The position numbers were made by a program, and so were the translations under genes. Source: Gymnothorax reevesii (taxonomy: Eukaryota; Chordata; Actinopteri; Anguilliformes; Muraenidae). Taken from it: 64,000 bases of DNA. Numbering within the stretch: the first letter of the stretch is position 1; every line of letters begins with the position of its first letter. The stretch lies in contig CM056574.1 of the NCBI GenBank assembly GCA_029721435.1, positions 71,405,501 through 71,469,500 of the forward strand, in the 5' to 3' direction. The notes below the pieces were generated by a model. The model saw nothing but the letters and a program-made list of their open reading frames with translations, searched no databases and was not told where the DNA came from. This document shows positions 45,101 through 56,960 of this stretch, one piece after another.

Positions 45101-48100
45101 CATTCTAAGGCCTTAAAACGTGTGTTCGTAAAATTTGGAAAAACGCAGGAAATAGCTCATAGCTCTCTTCCTGTTTGGCAAAAAAATTTCAAAAAATTAA
45201 CAATTGCGGAGAATGACTAATGCAATGATCATACCAAATTTCATGAACTTTCAAGCACTTTTATCTGAACATGGCCTTATCTAGAGGGCGCTGTGGAGCC
45301 ACCTGGTACCTCTCGATATAAAATAAGCATATATCTATACTTGGGCGGACAATTTTATCAAGCTTGGAAAGTTTCAGGCAAATCCCACAAAGTATGTGGA
45401 ATTGAAAGCAACTTCCTGTTTCATGGCAGAACATCAAAATTCGCCGTGACGCCACAGATGCATCGTTCGATGAAATCAAAAAAGCTTCGCAATTTAACGT
45501 CAGCAAGGTTTTTAGATATTATATGCCAAATTTTAAGTTGATCGGATAAAATCTCTAGGACGAGTTCGTTAAAGTACGACACCTGTGAATGGAAAAAAAA
45601 ATTTAAAAAAGTTGCAATTTCAATTAAAAATGGCAGACTTCCTGTTGGGTCTAGGTCATGGCACCAAGAGACTTTTTTGTAGGTCTTGGCATATTCCACA
45701 TGTCTACCGAATTTCATACATGTGGGTTTATCAGGCTGCGAGGGCTGCTTATTTGAAATTTTCCAGGGGGCGCTATAATGCCATTTTTGCCACGCCTATT
45801 TGTAAATTTTTTATCAGTGTAATAGGAATGTTGGTCTTTAAAATTGTACAAAATTTTGTGAGTTTTTGAGCATGCTGAAACCCTCAAAAGGGTAATTCTT
45901 TTAAAAATCGTATTGGGGGCGCTATAGAGCCATGATGCCTCATTTACTGCCAATTTTTGTTTCAAATTGAAGACAATGTGACAAATAAAATTTTAGCTAA
46001 GTTTTGCAAGTTTTCGAGTATGCTAAGGCCTTCAAATGTGTGTTCATAAAATTTGGAATAACGCAGGAAATGACTCATAGCTCACTTCCTGTTTGGCCAA
46101 AAAATTTCAAAAAAAGCAGCACAGCCCAGAAAACCAAATGCAATGATCTGAGCAAATTTCATGAACATTCAAGCACTTTTATATCAACATGGCCGTGTCA
46201 AGAGGGCGCTGTAGAGCCACCTGACCACACCCACTCCAATATCAACATGTAGGTATATTTGGAATTAGACTATCATTAAGCCTGTAAAGTTTCATGTAAA
46301 TCTCCCAAAGCATATGCTCATAAAATAAACTTCCATTTTCATGGCGGAACATCGAAATTCGCCGCGACGCCACGGATACAAAGTTCGATGAATCCAAAAA
46401 AGCTTCGCAATTTAACATCGACGACGTCTTTCAATGTCATATGCCAAATTTTAAGTTGATCAGATAAAATCTCTAGGAGGAGTTCGTTAAAGTACGACAC
46501 CTGTGAATGGCCAACAATCCAAAATGTTGCAATTTCAATTAAAAATGGTGGACTTCCTGTTGAGTGTAGGTCATGGCACCAAGAGAATTTTTTGTAGGTC
46601 TCGGCATATTCCACATGTCTACCGAATTTCATTCATGTAGGTTTACCAGGCTGCGAGGGCTGCTTATTTTAAATTTTCCAGGGGGCGCTATAGTGACATT
46701 TTTGCCATGTATATATATAAGTTTTTTGTCAGAGTAATCCGAATGATGGTCTTTATACAGTTACAAAATTTTGTGAGTTTTAGAACATGCTGAGACCCTC
46801 AAAATGGCATTTCTTTTAAAAATCTGATTGGGGGCGCTATAGAGCCATTGTGCCAAATTTAGTGTAAATTGATATATAAAATTGAAGATAATAAGACAAT
46901 TATAATTTGTGCAACTTTTTGCAAGATTTCGAGTATTCTTAAGCATCCAAACATGTGTTTATAAAATTTGGAAAAACGCAGGAAATGGCGCATAGCTCAC
47001 TTCCTGTTTGGCCAAAAAATTTCAAAAAAATTAAAATAACTCGACATGAACAATGCAATGATCACACCAAATTTCATGAACATTCAAGCACTTTTTTTTC
47101 AACATGGCCGTTTCAAGAGGGCGCTGTGGAGCCACCTGACCACACCCAATCTAATATCAACATATAGGTCTACTTGGAAGTGGACTTCTATAAAGCCTGT
47201 AAAGTTTCGCGCAAATTTCACAAAGCATGTGCGCGTAAAACCAACTTCCTGTTTCATGGCGGAACATCAAAATTCGCCGCGACGCCACGGATACAAACTT
47301 CAATGAATCCAAAAAAGCTTCGCAATTTAACATCGACAAGGTCTTAAGATGTTAAATTCAAAATTTTAAGTTGATCGGATAAAATCTCTAGGAGGAGTTC
47401 GTTAAAGTACGAAGCCTGTGAATGGCAAAAAATTTAAAAAATTTGCAAATTCAATTAAAAATGGCGGACTTCCTGTTGAGTCTAGGTCATGGCACCAAGA
47501 GACTTTTTTTTTGGTCTTGGCATAGTACACATGTCCACCGAATTTTGTACATGTAGGTCAAACACGCTGCGAGGGCTGCTTCATTGAAATTTTCTAGGTG
47601 GCGCTGTAATGCAATTTTGCCACATCCATCTGTAAACCCTAAATCCTAGTTAAAAGTAAGACCTGCTTAATATGTTTGCAAAGTTTTGTGAGTTTTCAAG
47701 CATGCTGAGGCCCTCAAAAATGCAATTATGTATTAGGGGGCGCTATAGAGCTACCATATCACACCCAGTGCCAAATGAGATATCGAATCAAAGAACGTAA
47801 TATTTCTAGTCTATGAGCCAAGTCTGGTGAGTTTTCGAGTATGATAAAACCCTCAAAAATGTGTTCGTAAAATCTAAAAAAACGCAGGAAATGGCTCATA
47901 GCTCACTTCCTGTGAGGCAAAAAAATTTATGATGACTACTATGACTCTATAAAATTTCGTGAGAATCCGAGCAAGTGCGTTCCAAAATGGCCGCGTGTTT
48001 GGTGGCGCTATAGAGCCACCGGGGCATGTCCAAGCACAAAAATAATAATACTTTGCAATTTTCACCACGACTGACGCGTGGGCAAATTTTTGTGAGTTTT

Positions 48101-48238
48101 CGTGCATGGCAAAGCCCTCAAAAATGCGTTCTCGCAGCAGAATAAAAAGAAGAAGAAGAAGAAGAAGAAGAAGAAGAATCCCATCAAAAACAATAGGTTC
48201 CTCGCACCTTCAGTGCCAGGACCCGTTCCGGGCCCTGT

Positions 48239-48262
48239 CACCGGTCGGTGCTCGGGCCCTAA
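48239..48262 (+). repeat. Repeat-unit 3' terminus: hairpin, 8-nt spacer, CTAA
   Basis: CACCG-GT-CGGTG forms a 5-bp stem (6 bp in the copy at 50948). It is followed by CTCGGGCC and then CTAA, directly abutting the next unit's TTAAAG. The same arrangement is seen ending at 50972; a partial version ends at 51047. Confidence 0.7.
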
Positions 48263-50810
48263 TTAAAGCTGCAAGCAGCGTTGAAAGGGCCCTCGCCCCC
48301 CCTGTGCACTTTGGGGTGGCAGCAAGATCTTGATGGCTGCAGGTGACCATTCAGAGCCATTGGACACAGCTGGACTGCGTACAATGTGGTTTCCTGATGG
48401 GAGTGCAAAAATTTTCTGGAGGGCGCTATGATACCATTTTGACTTGCCTGTGCAAAAAATCTACAACACAGTAATCGTAATACGGGGCTCCATGAGTGTT
48501 TTGATTTTTTTAAATTTTCCAGCATGTTTAGACTTTCAAAAGAGCAATTCTTTTATAAATATTATTGGGGGCGCTATAGAGCCATTATGCCCCATTTAGT
48601 GCCAATTGATGGATGTTTTGAAGAGAATAAGACTGTTCTAATTTTTGGATGGTTTTGCAAGTTTTGGAGCATTCTAAGGCCTTAAAACGTGTGTTCGTAT
48701 AATTTGGAAAAACGCAGGAAATAGGTCATAGCTCACTTCCTGTTTGGCAAAAAAATTCCAAAAAATTAACAATTGCGGGGAATGACTAACGCAATGATCA
48801 CACCAACTTTCATGAACATTCAAGCACTTTTATCTGAACATGGCCATATCTAGAGGGCGCTGTGGAGCCACCTGGCACCTCTCTATCTAAAATTAGCATA
48901 TATCTGAACTTGGGCGGACAATTTTATCAAGGTTGGAAAGTTTCAGGCAAATCCCACAAAGTATGTGGAAGTGAAAGTAACTTCCTGTTTCATGGCAGGA
49001 CATCAAAATTCGCCGTGACGCCACGGATGCATCGTTCGATGAAATCAAAAAAACTTTGCAATTTAACATGAGCAAGGTCTTTAGATATTATATGCCAAAT
49101 TTTAAGTTGATCGGATAAAATCTCTTGGAGGAGTTCGTTAAAGTACGACACCTGTGAATGGCAAAAAAAAATTAAAAAAAGTTGCAATTTCAATTAAAAA
49201 TGGCAGCCTTCCTGTTGAATCTAGGTCATGGCACCAAGAGACTTTATTGTAGGTCTTGGCATATTCCACATGTCTACCGAATTTCATACATGTGGGTTTA
49301 CGGGGATGCGAGGGCTGCTTATTTGAAATTTTCCAGGGGGCGCTATAATGCCATTTTTGCCACGCCTTTTTGTAAATTTTTTATCAGTGTAATAGGAATG
49401 ATGGTCTTTAAAATTGTACAAAATTTTGTGAGTTTTTGAGCATGCTGAAACCCTCAAAAGGGTCATTCTTTTAAAAATCGTATTGGGGGCGCTATAGAGC
49501 CATGATGCCTCATTTACTGCCAATTTTTGTTTCAAATTGAAGACAATGTGACAAATAAAATTTTAGCTAAGTTTTGCAAGTTTTCGAGTATGCTAAGGCC
49601 TTCAAATGTGTGTTCATAAAATTTGGAATAACGCAGGAAATGACTCATAGCTCACTTCCTGTTTGGCCGAAAAATTTAAAAAAAAATCAGCACAGCCCAG
49701 AAAAACAAATGCAATGATCAGACCAAATTTCATGAACATTCAAGCACTTTTATATCAACATGGCCGTGTCAAGAGGGCGCTGTAGAGCCACCTGACAACA
49801 CCCACTCCAATATCAACATATAGGTATATTTGGAATTAGACTATCATTAAGCCTGTAAAGTTTCACGTAAATCTCCCAAAGCATATGCTCATAAAAGCAA
49901 CTTCCATTTTTATGGCGGAACATCGAAATTCGCCGCGACGCCACTGATACAAAGTTTGATGAATCCAAAAAAGCTTCGCAATTTAACATCGACGACGTCC
50001 TTCAATGTCATATGCCAAATTTTAAGTTGATCAGATAAAATCTCTAGGAGGAGTACGTTAAAGTACGATGCCTGTGAATTGCAAAAAATTTAAAAAAATT
50101 GCAAATTCAATTAAAAATGGTGGACTTCCTGTTGAGTCCAGGTCATGGCACCAAGAGACTTTTTTTTAGGTCTTGGCATAGTACATATGTCCACCGAATT
50201 TGGAACATTTAGATTAAACACGCTGCGAGGGCTGCTTCATTGAAATTTTCTAGGTGGCGCTGTAATGCAATTTTGCCACATTTTTCTTCAAACCCTACAT
50301 CCTAGTAAATCGTATGACCAGCATAGGTCTGCAAAGTTTCGTGAGTTTTCGAGCATGCTGAGGCCCTCAAAAATGCAATTATGTATTAGGGGGCGCTATA
50401 GAGCTACCATGTCAAACTCAGTGCCAAATGAGATTTCGAATCAAAGTATTTAATATTTTTAGTCTATGAGCCGAGTTTGGTGAATTTTCGAGCATAATAA
50501 GGCCCTCAAAAATGTGTTCGTAAAATCTGAAAAAACGCAGGAAATGGCTCATAGCTCACTTCCTGTGCGGCAAAAAAATTTCACAAAAATTGACAAAAAA
50601 AAAAAATTGACTGCTGTGGCCCTGTCGAATTTCATGAGAATTCGAGCAAGTGCGTTCCAAAATGGCCGCGTGTTTGGTGGCGCTTTAGAGCCACTGGGGC
50701 ATGTCCAAGCACAAAAACAATAAAACTTTGTAATTTTCACCAAGTCTGACGTGTGTGCAAATTTTTGTGAGTTTTCGTGCATGGCAAAGCCCTCAAAAAT
50801 GCGTTCTCGC

Positions 50811-50938
50811 AGAAGAAGAAGAAGAAGAAGAAGAAGAAGAAGAAGAAGAAGAAGAAGAAGAAGAAGAAGAAGAAGAAGAAGAAGAAGAAGAAGAAGAAGA
50901 AGAAGAAGAAGAAGAAGAAGAAGAAGAAGAAGAAGAAT
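50811..50938 (+). repeat. (GAA)n microsatellite, about 42 units
   Basis: An uninterrupted AGA/GAA run of about 128 bp at the 3' end of the third repeat unit. The equivalent position in other units holds far fewer copies: about 12 near 48145-48177, about 10 near 63015-63045 and about 4-5 near 44664. Frames translating it as poly-Lys, poly-Glu, poly-Arg or poly-Ser are artefacts. Confidence 0.95.
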
Positions 50939-51199
50939 AGGTTCCTGGCACCGGTCGGTGCTCGGGCCCTAATAATAAAAATCCCATCAAAAACAATAGG
51001 TTCCTCGCACCTTCGGTGCCAGGGCCCGGTCGGTGCTCGGGCCCTAAATATATAAAATAAAATAATAGCTGTGTATAATTTCAAAAGAGAATTCATTAAT
51101 TCCATGAAGAAACATGAGTCATTAATTGTCCTTTATTAAGGGAAAATGTTAAGGGTATGTTTCACACATACAGCCCTCAATAATTGGCTCGATCGTTCA

Positions 51200-52090
51200 G
51201 TTCGTCCAGACAAGATTCCCTGCCTCAAAGTCACAGCGCTAAGGTCAAAGGTGAAATCCAGCAAAAAGATGACTGTGCACATCCATGCGTCAGAGTGAGT
51301 TACCATACCAAATTTGGTGAAGCAGCGATCAGTAGTTGCTGAGTACTGACCCGGACAAATTTCCTGCCTCAAGGTCACAGCACTAAAGTCAAACCGTGAA
51401 ATCCAGCAAGAAACATGATGCTGCACATCTATGAGTCACAATGAGTTACCCTACCAAATAGAGGCTGCGATATTTAGTTGACGAGTACTGACCCATACAA
51501 TATTTCCAAGGTCAGGGTCACAGAGCTAAGGTCAAAGGTCAAATCCAGCAAAAAACCTAACGATGAACATCTATGGGTCACAGTGAGTTACCATAACAAA
51601 TATGGTGAAGCTGTGAGTATTAGTTGCCGAGTACTGACCCCAAGAAGATTTCCAGGGTCAAGGTCAGAGAGCTAAAGCCAAAGGTCAAAGCCAGCAAAAA
51701 AACCTGATGTTGCACATGCAGGGGTCATAGTGAGTTACCATACAAAATTTAGTGAAGCTGCGATACTTAGTTGCCGAGTACTAACCCAGGCAAGATTTCC
51801 GAGGTGAAGGTCAAAGCGCAAAGGTCAAAGGTGAAATCCAGGAAAAAACCTGACGTTAAACATCTATGGGTCATAGCGAGTTACCATACCAAATTTGGTG
51901 AAGCTGTGAGAATTAAATGCCGAGTACTGACCTGGACAATATTTCCAGGGTCATGGTCACAGCGCTAAGGTCAAAGGTCAAATCCAGCAAAAAACCTGAC
52001 GTTGTACATCTATGGGCCATAGTGAGTTACCATACGAAATTTGGTGAAGCTGCAATTATTCGTTGCCGAGTACTGGCCCGGACAAAATCA
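51200..52090 (+). repeat. 146-bp minisatellite with AGGTCA direct repeats
   Basis: GAGTACTGACC-type blocks recur at 51341, 51483, 51629, 51776, 51922 and 52068, spacing 142-147 bp. Each copy also has AATCCAGCAAAAA and GTGAGTTACCATAC. Most copies contain AGGTCA-A-AGGTCA or a one- or two-base variant. Perfect copies are at 51529-51541 and 51968-51980; AGGTCA-A-AGGTGA is at 51242-51254 and 51822-51834. The last unit runs into a GGATGGATGACGGAGGCTGG sequence. Confidence 0.92.
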
Positions 52091-53685
52091 TGGATGGATG
52101 ACGGAGGCTGGACGACAGACGGAAACGCAGGTGACGACGATACCGCTCCTGCCAGAATTGGCCCAGAGGTAAAAACGGGAAAACATTTTCCCATTTGCAC
52201 AAAACGACGTAGCCAAAAAATAAATTTATAAATAAATATATAAAATCTGGTTCTGTCCGTCTGCTTCTCATTATCACTTCTTAATCATTATGGGCCCTAT
52301 TTTGATTTTGATTAGTCAGTTGGCTGAATAAATGGATTGATTGCAAGTTAGGCACGATATATGATTTAAGGTGAGCTAAATATGCCAAGGCGATGGAGGC
52401 TGTCCAACCTGGCTGGTAATTAGCGGACTTCAAATCACAGTTTTCTTCCCGGAATCATTTCAAATGATCGCATTCGGTATGTGTCATAGAAAAAGTAATA
52501 AGTAAGAAAGTCTGTCTGCCTCATCGTGGCAGTTTTTATTGCGCTTAAATTAATCGCGATTAATTAACGCGACAGTCCTAATTTACACACTAGCTTTTGT
52601 TCTCTTCATCGTGGATCCCAGTTGGAGCAACACGCAGTAGCCCATCATCCTGTTATCTATTGTGTCAGGGCAAAAACGGAATAAATGAAGACAAGTAGGC
52701 AGAGTTATGTCCACTCAGAATTAAGTTGTTCCGATCTTAATACACAAAGCAAACCTATAAATTTCATTCATACAACGGATAATCTGTTATGTGCATATAG
52801 CGGATATAATCTGTTTTATGAGTAGGCCTACAGCGGATTTCGTCAGTTTTATGCATATAGCGTATTTCGCTGAAAATGGACAAAATCAGCTGGTCCAATT
52901 GAAACCATTATACGCGAGTTTTACTGCATGTGTCTATAATTATATTTTATAAAGACGTCGGATAGGTCATCGTTTGTTGTGTTGCGGTATAATGATAAGG
53001 GAACGGTTTATTTATTTATTTTTTTATGGGAGTGACATTAGGCTACCTATAGGCCTCGCTAAATCTCTTCAGCTTGTAACAAAGGGACTGACAGGCAAGT
53101 TTGGAAATTACTCAAGGTAACAGCCTTCCTATCTATTGTAACGTTAAGCCTGATCATAAATAAAGTGTAATTCGGTGTTTATTGACGGGGTTCCCTTTTC
53201 ACTCGGGATACTGTCTAGTTAGCTCGCTGTGGCACACTCTGACTACTTCAGTCGTGAATGTCAGTGAATGAGTTGACCTTAGAATTAATACTGTCGATCT
53301 AGCTGTGACTACGCCTGCTAGGCCTAGGCATTTTGTTAAGAGGGTAAGCTGTTCTTGAATATACAGAAAGCAGTAGCACCATTGGGCTTTAGCAGATTTC
53401 AATGTCTCTTTGGCTTTACTTTGCGTGGCTTTCATCACATGCATTCCTTAAGCTTCTCTCTGTGCTGTCCCAAGTGTTCATACAGATTGGTAGTGTTGCC
53501 GCGAGACGTGGAGATTTTAACTTTGCGAGTTTTACGCAACACGTCTTATTCTGTTCAACGTCGCCGTACCTGAAATCAAAGTCTCGCCATATGCCGAGAT
53601 GCCAAGTCTCACGCACTCAGCCTAAGTTGCGCGCTTTTTTTACGTTGTTGCGGGGGATATAAAAATGTGGTCCGTCCATCCGTCA
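52091..53685. other. No recognisable gene
   Basis: AT-rich. Near 52545-52580 there is an ATTAATCGCGATTAATTAACGCGACAGTCCT-like segment (described here in parts) resembling the terminus of a fish DNA transposon, but no partner end was found. Short frames near 53400-53660 on both strands show no domain. Confidence 0.45.
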
Positions 53686-53689
53686 GTCC

Positions 53690-54130
53690 GACACGTTTGT
53701 TGTCCGGGCTTTAACTTTGAAACTAATCATCTGATTCTGATCATATTTGGCATCGAGGTGTAAAACCACATAAAGGTGTGTCATGAAAAAAAATTTTGAA
53801 AATAATTTTGTAATTTTTCACGTTTTGGGGCAAAAAGCGACAAATTTGTGGGAAATCTGTAATGTGTCGTGTCTGGGCTATAACTTTGAAAATAATCATC
53901 CGATTGTGATCATATTTGGCATCAAGGTGTAAAAACACATAAAGGTGTGTCATGAAAAACAATTTTGAAAATATCTTTACAATTGTTTGCGTTTTGGGTC
54001 AAAAAGCGTCAGATTTGCGGGAAATCTGTAATGTGTCCTGTCTTGGCTATAAATTTGAAACTCATCATCCGATCGTGATCATATTTCACATCGAGATGAC
54101 ATAAAGGTGCGTCATGAAAACAATTTGGTA
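53690..54130. repeat. 169-bp tandem repeat, about 2.6 copies
   Basis: A block with GGGCT(A/T)TAACTTTGAAA, CATCCGAT, TGATCATATTTGGCATC and ACATAAAGGTG(T/C)GTCATGAAAA recurs with starts at 53706, 53875 and about 54044. The third copy is partial. A second GTTGCGGGGGATAT, like the one at about 53647, occurs near 54266. Confidence 0.88.
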
Positions 54131-55480
54131 TAATTGTCTGAGTTTTCTTATGCATACTCTCCGGCCTTTTTTTTTTTGCAAGGAAATTAACAGCTTTGCG
54201 ATTAGTACAGTTCTTTAGAAATCTAAATACATATAAACATTCTCTATTCAAAAATGCAATACCAGTTGCGGGGGATATTGCTTGACAATGTCAGCAGCTT
54301 GTTTTTTTTTTTTTTGCTTATTCACCGTAGTTCGCAATTGTTAAATGAACGCTTATTAATGAGATTCTCACATGGAATTAAAATCATTGTGCATTGACAT
54401 CTCAGTTTCACTTGCATAGAGGTGGACGTGATCGTTTGAATTGTTTAAATGAAATAAGAACATTTGAAACGTCTTTATGCAATTCCATTGCTTTCAATCC
54501 CTCAGTAAAGACAATTATAAGAGTCAGTCGATTTCCGTGTCACGAGTGGGGAAATCCACCGTAATGCTCGTGAAACTTATTAACATAATGCACAATGACT
54601 TAAATTCCGCGAGTGAATTTCTTCAGTGCACATTGATAGAATAATTGCTGACTAAGACACAGGAACGTGAATGCCACTAAGAGGCGAGACACTCACGCCT
54701 AATCTCTGCATATGATCGTAGATGTTGCGGTTTTTTCTACCACAAACTCACTCTCAGCCTGGGTTTGTTCACGCTCCTGCTCATGATTTTATTTGGCGTC
54801 ACCGTTGGGCTCTGTGAACAGTAGCGAGTAGTCACAAGACCATACCTGCTGCACAGACCACGGCTGCGTCTCGATAGTTATTTTTCGCTGGGAAAAGTTC
54901 CTGACTCCTGAAAAGTGATCCGGAAATGATTATGTGCTGTGGCAACTACGATAAGAGCCTTCGAATTCATTAAATGTTAAGGAAAGGAGTCTCAGTTCTT
55001 CCTAATATACCTCCTTTAGCATAGGGTGCACGGACGCATCCTTTTTCAAAAGAAAGGAGATAATGCCATTCCACAATTCTGCGCATCAGCAGTATTTAAA
55101 GGGGCAACTATTCATCTGACCAATCGCGTAAAGAAACGTGTGGGACCCCATCATGTTCATGTTGCCTGCTTAAAGTGCATTCTGATTTACTTATTAGCGT
55201 GGTTGTATTCCTAAGCGGTAGGAATTCCATGTTACACCCTTTCTTTATCTTCAGACGTTTTCCAGTTCCACATAGATTAAAGAAAAATGGAATGGAATTA
55301 TTCTATAGGACGTAATTTTTGACTACTCGGACAATTGTGGGCATAACGTCAACAGACTCCATACAATTAAAGGAGACGTAGTTATGTTCACTGACAGCAC
55401 ACTCTTATTTAGACTGAATCGCAAATCGCCGCCTTTTTTGCGGTTATGCAAGCGCACTGCTTGACATCGCGATTGCAATT
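54131..55480. other. No recognisable gene
   Basis: No domain-bearing frame. A short GCGATTGCAATTGCGATTAG stretch near 55470-55490 adjoins the LINE fragment and may be either its 3' tail or the target. Confidence 0.45.
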
Positions 55481-55489
55481 GCGATTAGA

Positions 55490-56390
55490 TTAATCGTAAA
55501 GCACTAGCTTTAAGTCAAGCCTGCTCTTGAAAACCCCCAAGGTCTCTGCCTCAACAATATGGCCAGGCAAGCAATACCACATTGAAATTACTCTTTGGGT
55601 GATGAAATATTTCCGAATATCAGTGCTAAGTTTACCTTTGGTCAACTTCCATTTGTGACCCCGAGTTCTACTCACAACACTTGGTTGAAGGAATCCTACA
55701 TAATTCACGGTGTTAATCCCTTTAACATATTTAAAGACCTCAATCAAATCACCGCTTAGTCTCCTTTTCCTAAGACTAAAGAGATTAAGGATTTTCAGCC
55801 TCTTCTCATAGCTTTCATCTTTTATACCTGGAATTAGCTTAGTGGCTCTTCTCTGAACTTTCTCTATAACCTCTACATCTTTCTTAAAGTATGGTCCCCA
55901 GAACTGTGCACAATACTCCAGATGTGGTCGGACGAATGCATTGTACAAAAGGAGCATCACCTCCTTAGATTTGTACTCAATACTTTTGGCAATGTATACC
56001 AGCATCCGATTGGCTTTTTTTAACTGCTAAGGCACAATGGCGAGAGCCTGCAAGGGTTTGGTCAACAATCACTCCCAGATCTTTCTCTTGGGCAGTACAT
56101 ACCAGTTTTAAACCTCCCGTGTAGTAATCCTGTCTAATGTTTTTATTACCAACATGTACAACTATACATTTCGCAACATTAAATTTCATTTGCCACATTT
56201 CTGCCCAATTATGGATTCTATCCAAATCATCCTGAATCACTTTAGTGGACCCTAAACTATTTTCCAAACCCCCCAATTTAGTATCATCTGCAAATTTAAA
56301 TAATCTGCTCTCAATATTCCTATCAAGGTCATTAATGTAGAAGAGGAACAGCAGGGGTCCCAACACCGAAATACTAAATCTCAGATCCCC
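55490..56390 (-). pseudogene. CR1-like LINE, 3' part of RT (5'-truncated)
   Basis: On the minus strand it begins within the RT at S-V-L-G-P-L-L-F, continues [11 protein letters not shown] and F-A-D-D-T-K-L-G-G, then D-L-G-V-I-V-D. After a frameshift near 56000 it runs A-F-V-R-P-H-L-E-Y-C and R-T-R-G-H-K-W-K-L, ending L-V-L-Y-D with TAA at about 55490. It is the same family as the fragment at 13725-15223 and supplies the 3' part that fragment lacks. Truncated at the 5' end, as is usual for LINE copies. Confidence 0.88.
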
Positions 56391-56756
56391 AGCCAAAAAT
56401 ACAAACAGTACTTATCTAGCTAGCTAGCCACAAATACAACCAATTAAAATGGACCGAATAAACAAGTCGTTTACTTTGTGAGCGAACTAAACACGGTACC
56501 TCCCCCAACAAGCTGTCGCTAAGCACTCAAACAAGCAGTTAAACTTTAATCAGCTGATCGAGGCACAGCAACCGGAGGAAAATACAAAGATAGGGTATTT
56601 ACAATGTGTTTAACCAGAAGAGCGCTTCAGTAATCATAAAATGCGAAAAAGACAAAAACCCCGGCGTTAATATTCAAGCTTGGCAATGTGTTTATGCGGT
56701 AATGCAGTCAGGATAGAGAACGAAGGGCACTAAAAAACCCCAGTGAACATCAATAT

Positions 56757-56960
56757 TTATTGACTAGAAGACTGTATGAAAGGCAAGCCACCAAGTATGA
56801 AACCAAACCGGGTTACAGTTAGATATCCAGGTAATTCGATAATATTCTTGGCGTTGAGAGCTTGCTCGAGTTCATTTGCGAAATCAGCTACAGAAAAACC
56901 AGGCGACAGTACCACAGTCCTTGAAAACAGCTGTTTTACTTCGTATATCACACAATTCAC
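56757..56960 (-). other. Short open frame of unknown function
   Basis: A 67-codon frame starting M-N-C-V-I-Y-E-V-K-Q-L-F contains D-F-A-N-E-L-E-Q-A-L and I-I-E-L-P-G-Y-L-T-V. Its composition looks protein-like. I recognise no family and see no clear splice sites, and a complementary frame on the other strand is also open. It may be a chance frame. Confidence 0.2.

Larger units (their letters stand above)
42508..51048 (+). repeat. Higher-order repeat array 1 (three units)
   Basis: Units begin TTAAAGCTGCAAGCAGCG followed by GGGCCCTCG, at 42508, 44692 and 48263, giving lengths of 2184, 3571 and about 2786 bp. Each unit consists of about 910-bp sub-repeats. A conserved GCAGGAAAT...CATAGCTC...CTTCC block recurs at 43471 and 44378; 45145, 46062, 46980 and 47886; 48714, 49633 and 50537. 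So the units hold two, four and three sub-repeats. GGGGGCGCTATAGAGCC and ACTTCCTGTTGAGTCTAGG recur within each. Units end in an (AAG)n tract, sometimes followed by a hairpin and GGGCCCTAA. No frame exceeds about 100 codons apart from repeat artefacts, so it is non-coding. Confidence 0.92.

Noticed and set aside
42508..51048. CRISPR-like array or protein-coding tandem repeat
   Set aside because: The units are kilobases long, contain no short regularly spaced direct repeats with unique spacers, and frames are not conserved between sub-repeats.
42508..51048. Many minus-strand frames of 60-110 codons recurring across sub-repeats
   Set aside because: They recur only because the DNA repeats. Starts and stops shift between copies and no domain is recognisable.
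50751..51105. Several overlapping long frames (poly-Arg, poly-Glu, poly-Lys, poly-Ser, poly-Phe)
   Set aside because: They are translations of the GAA microsatellite in different frames, not genes.
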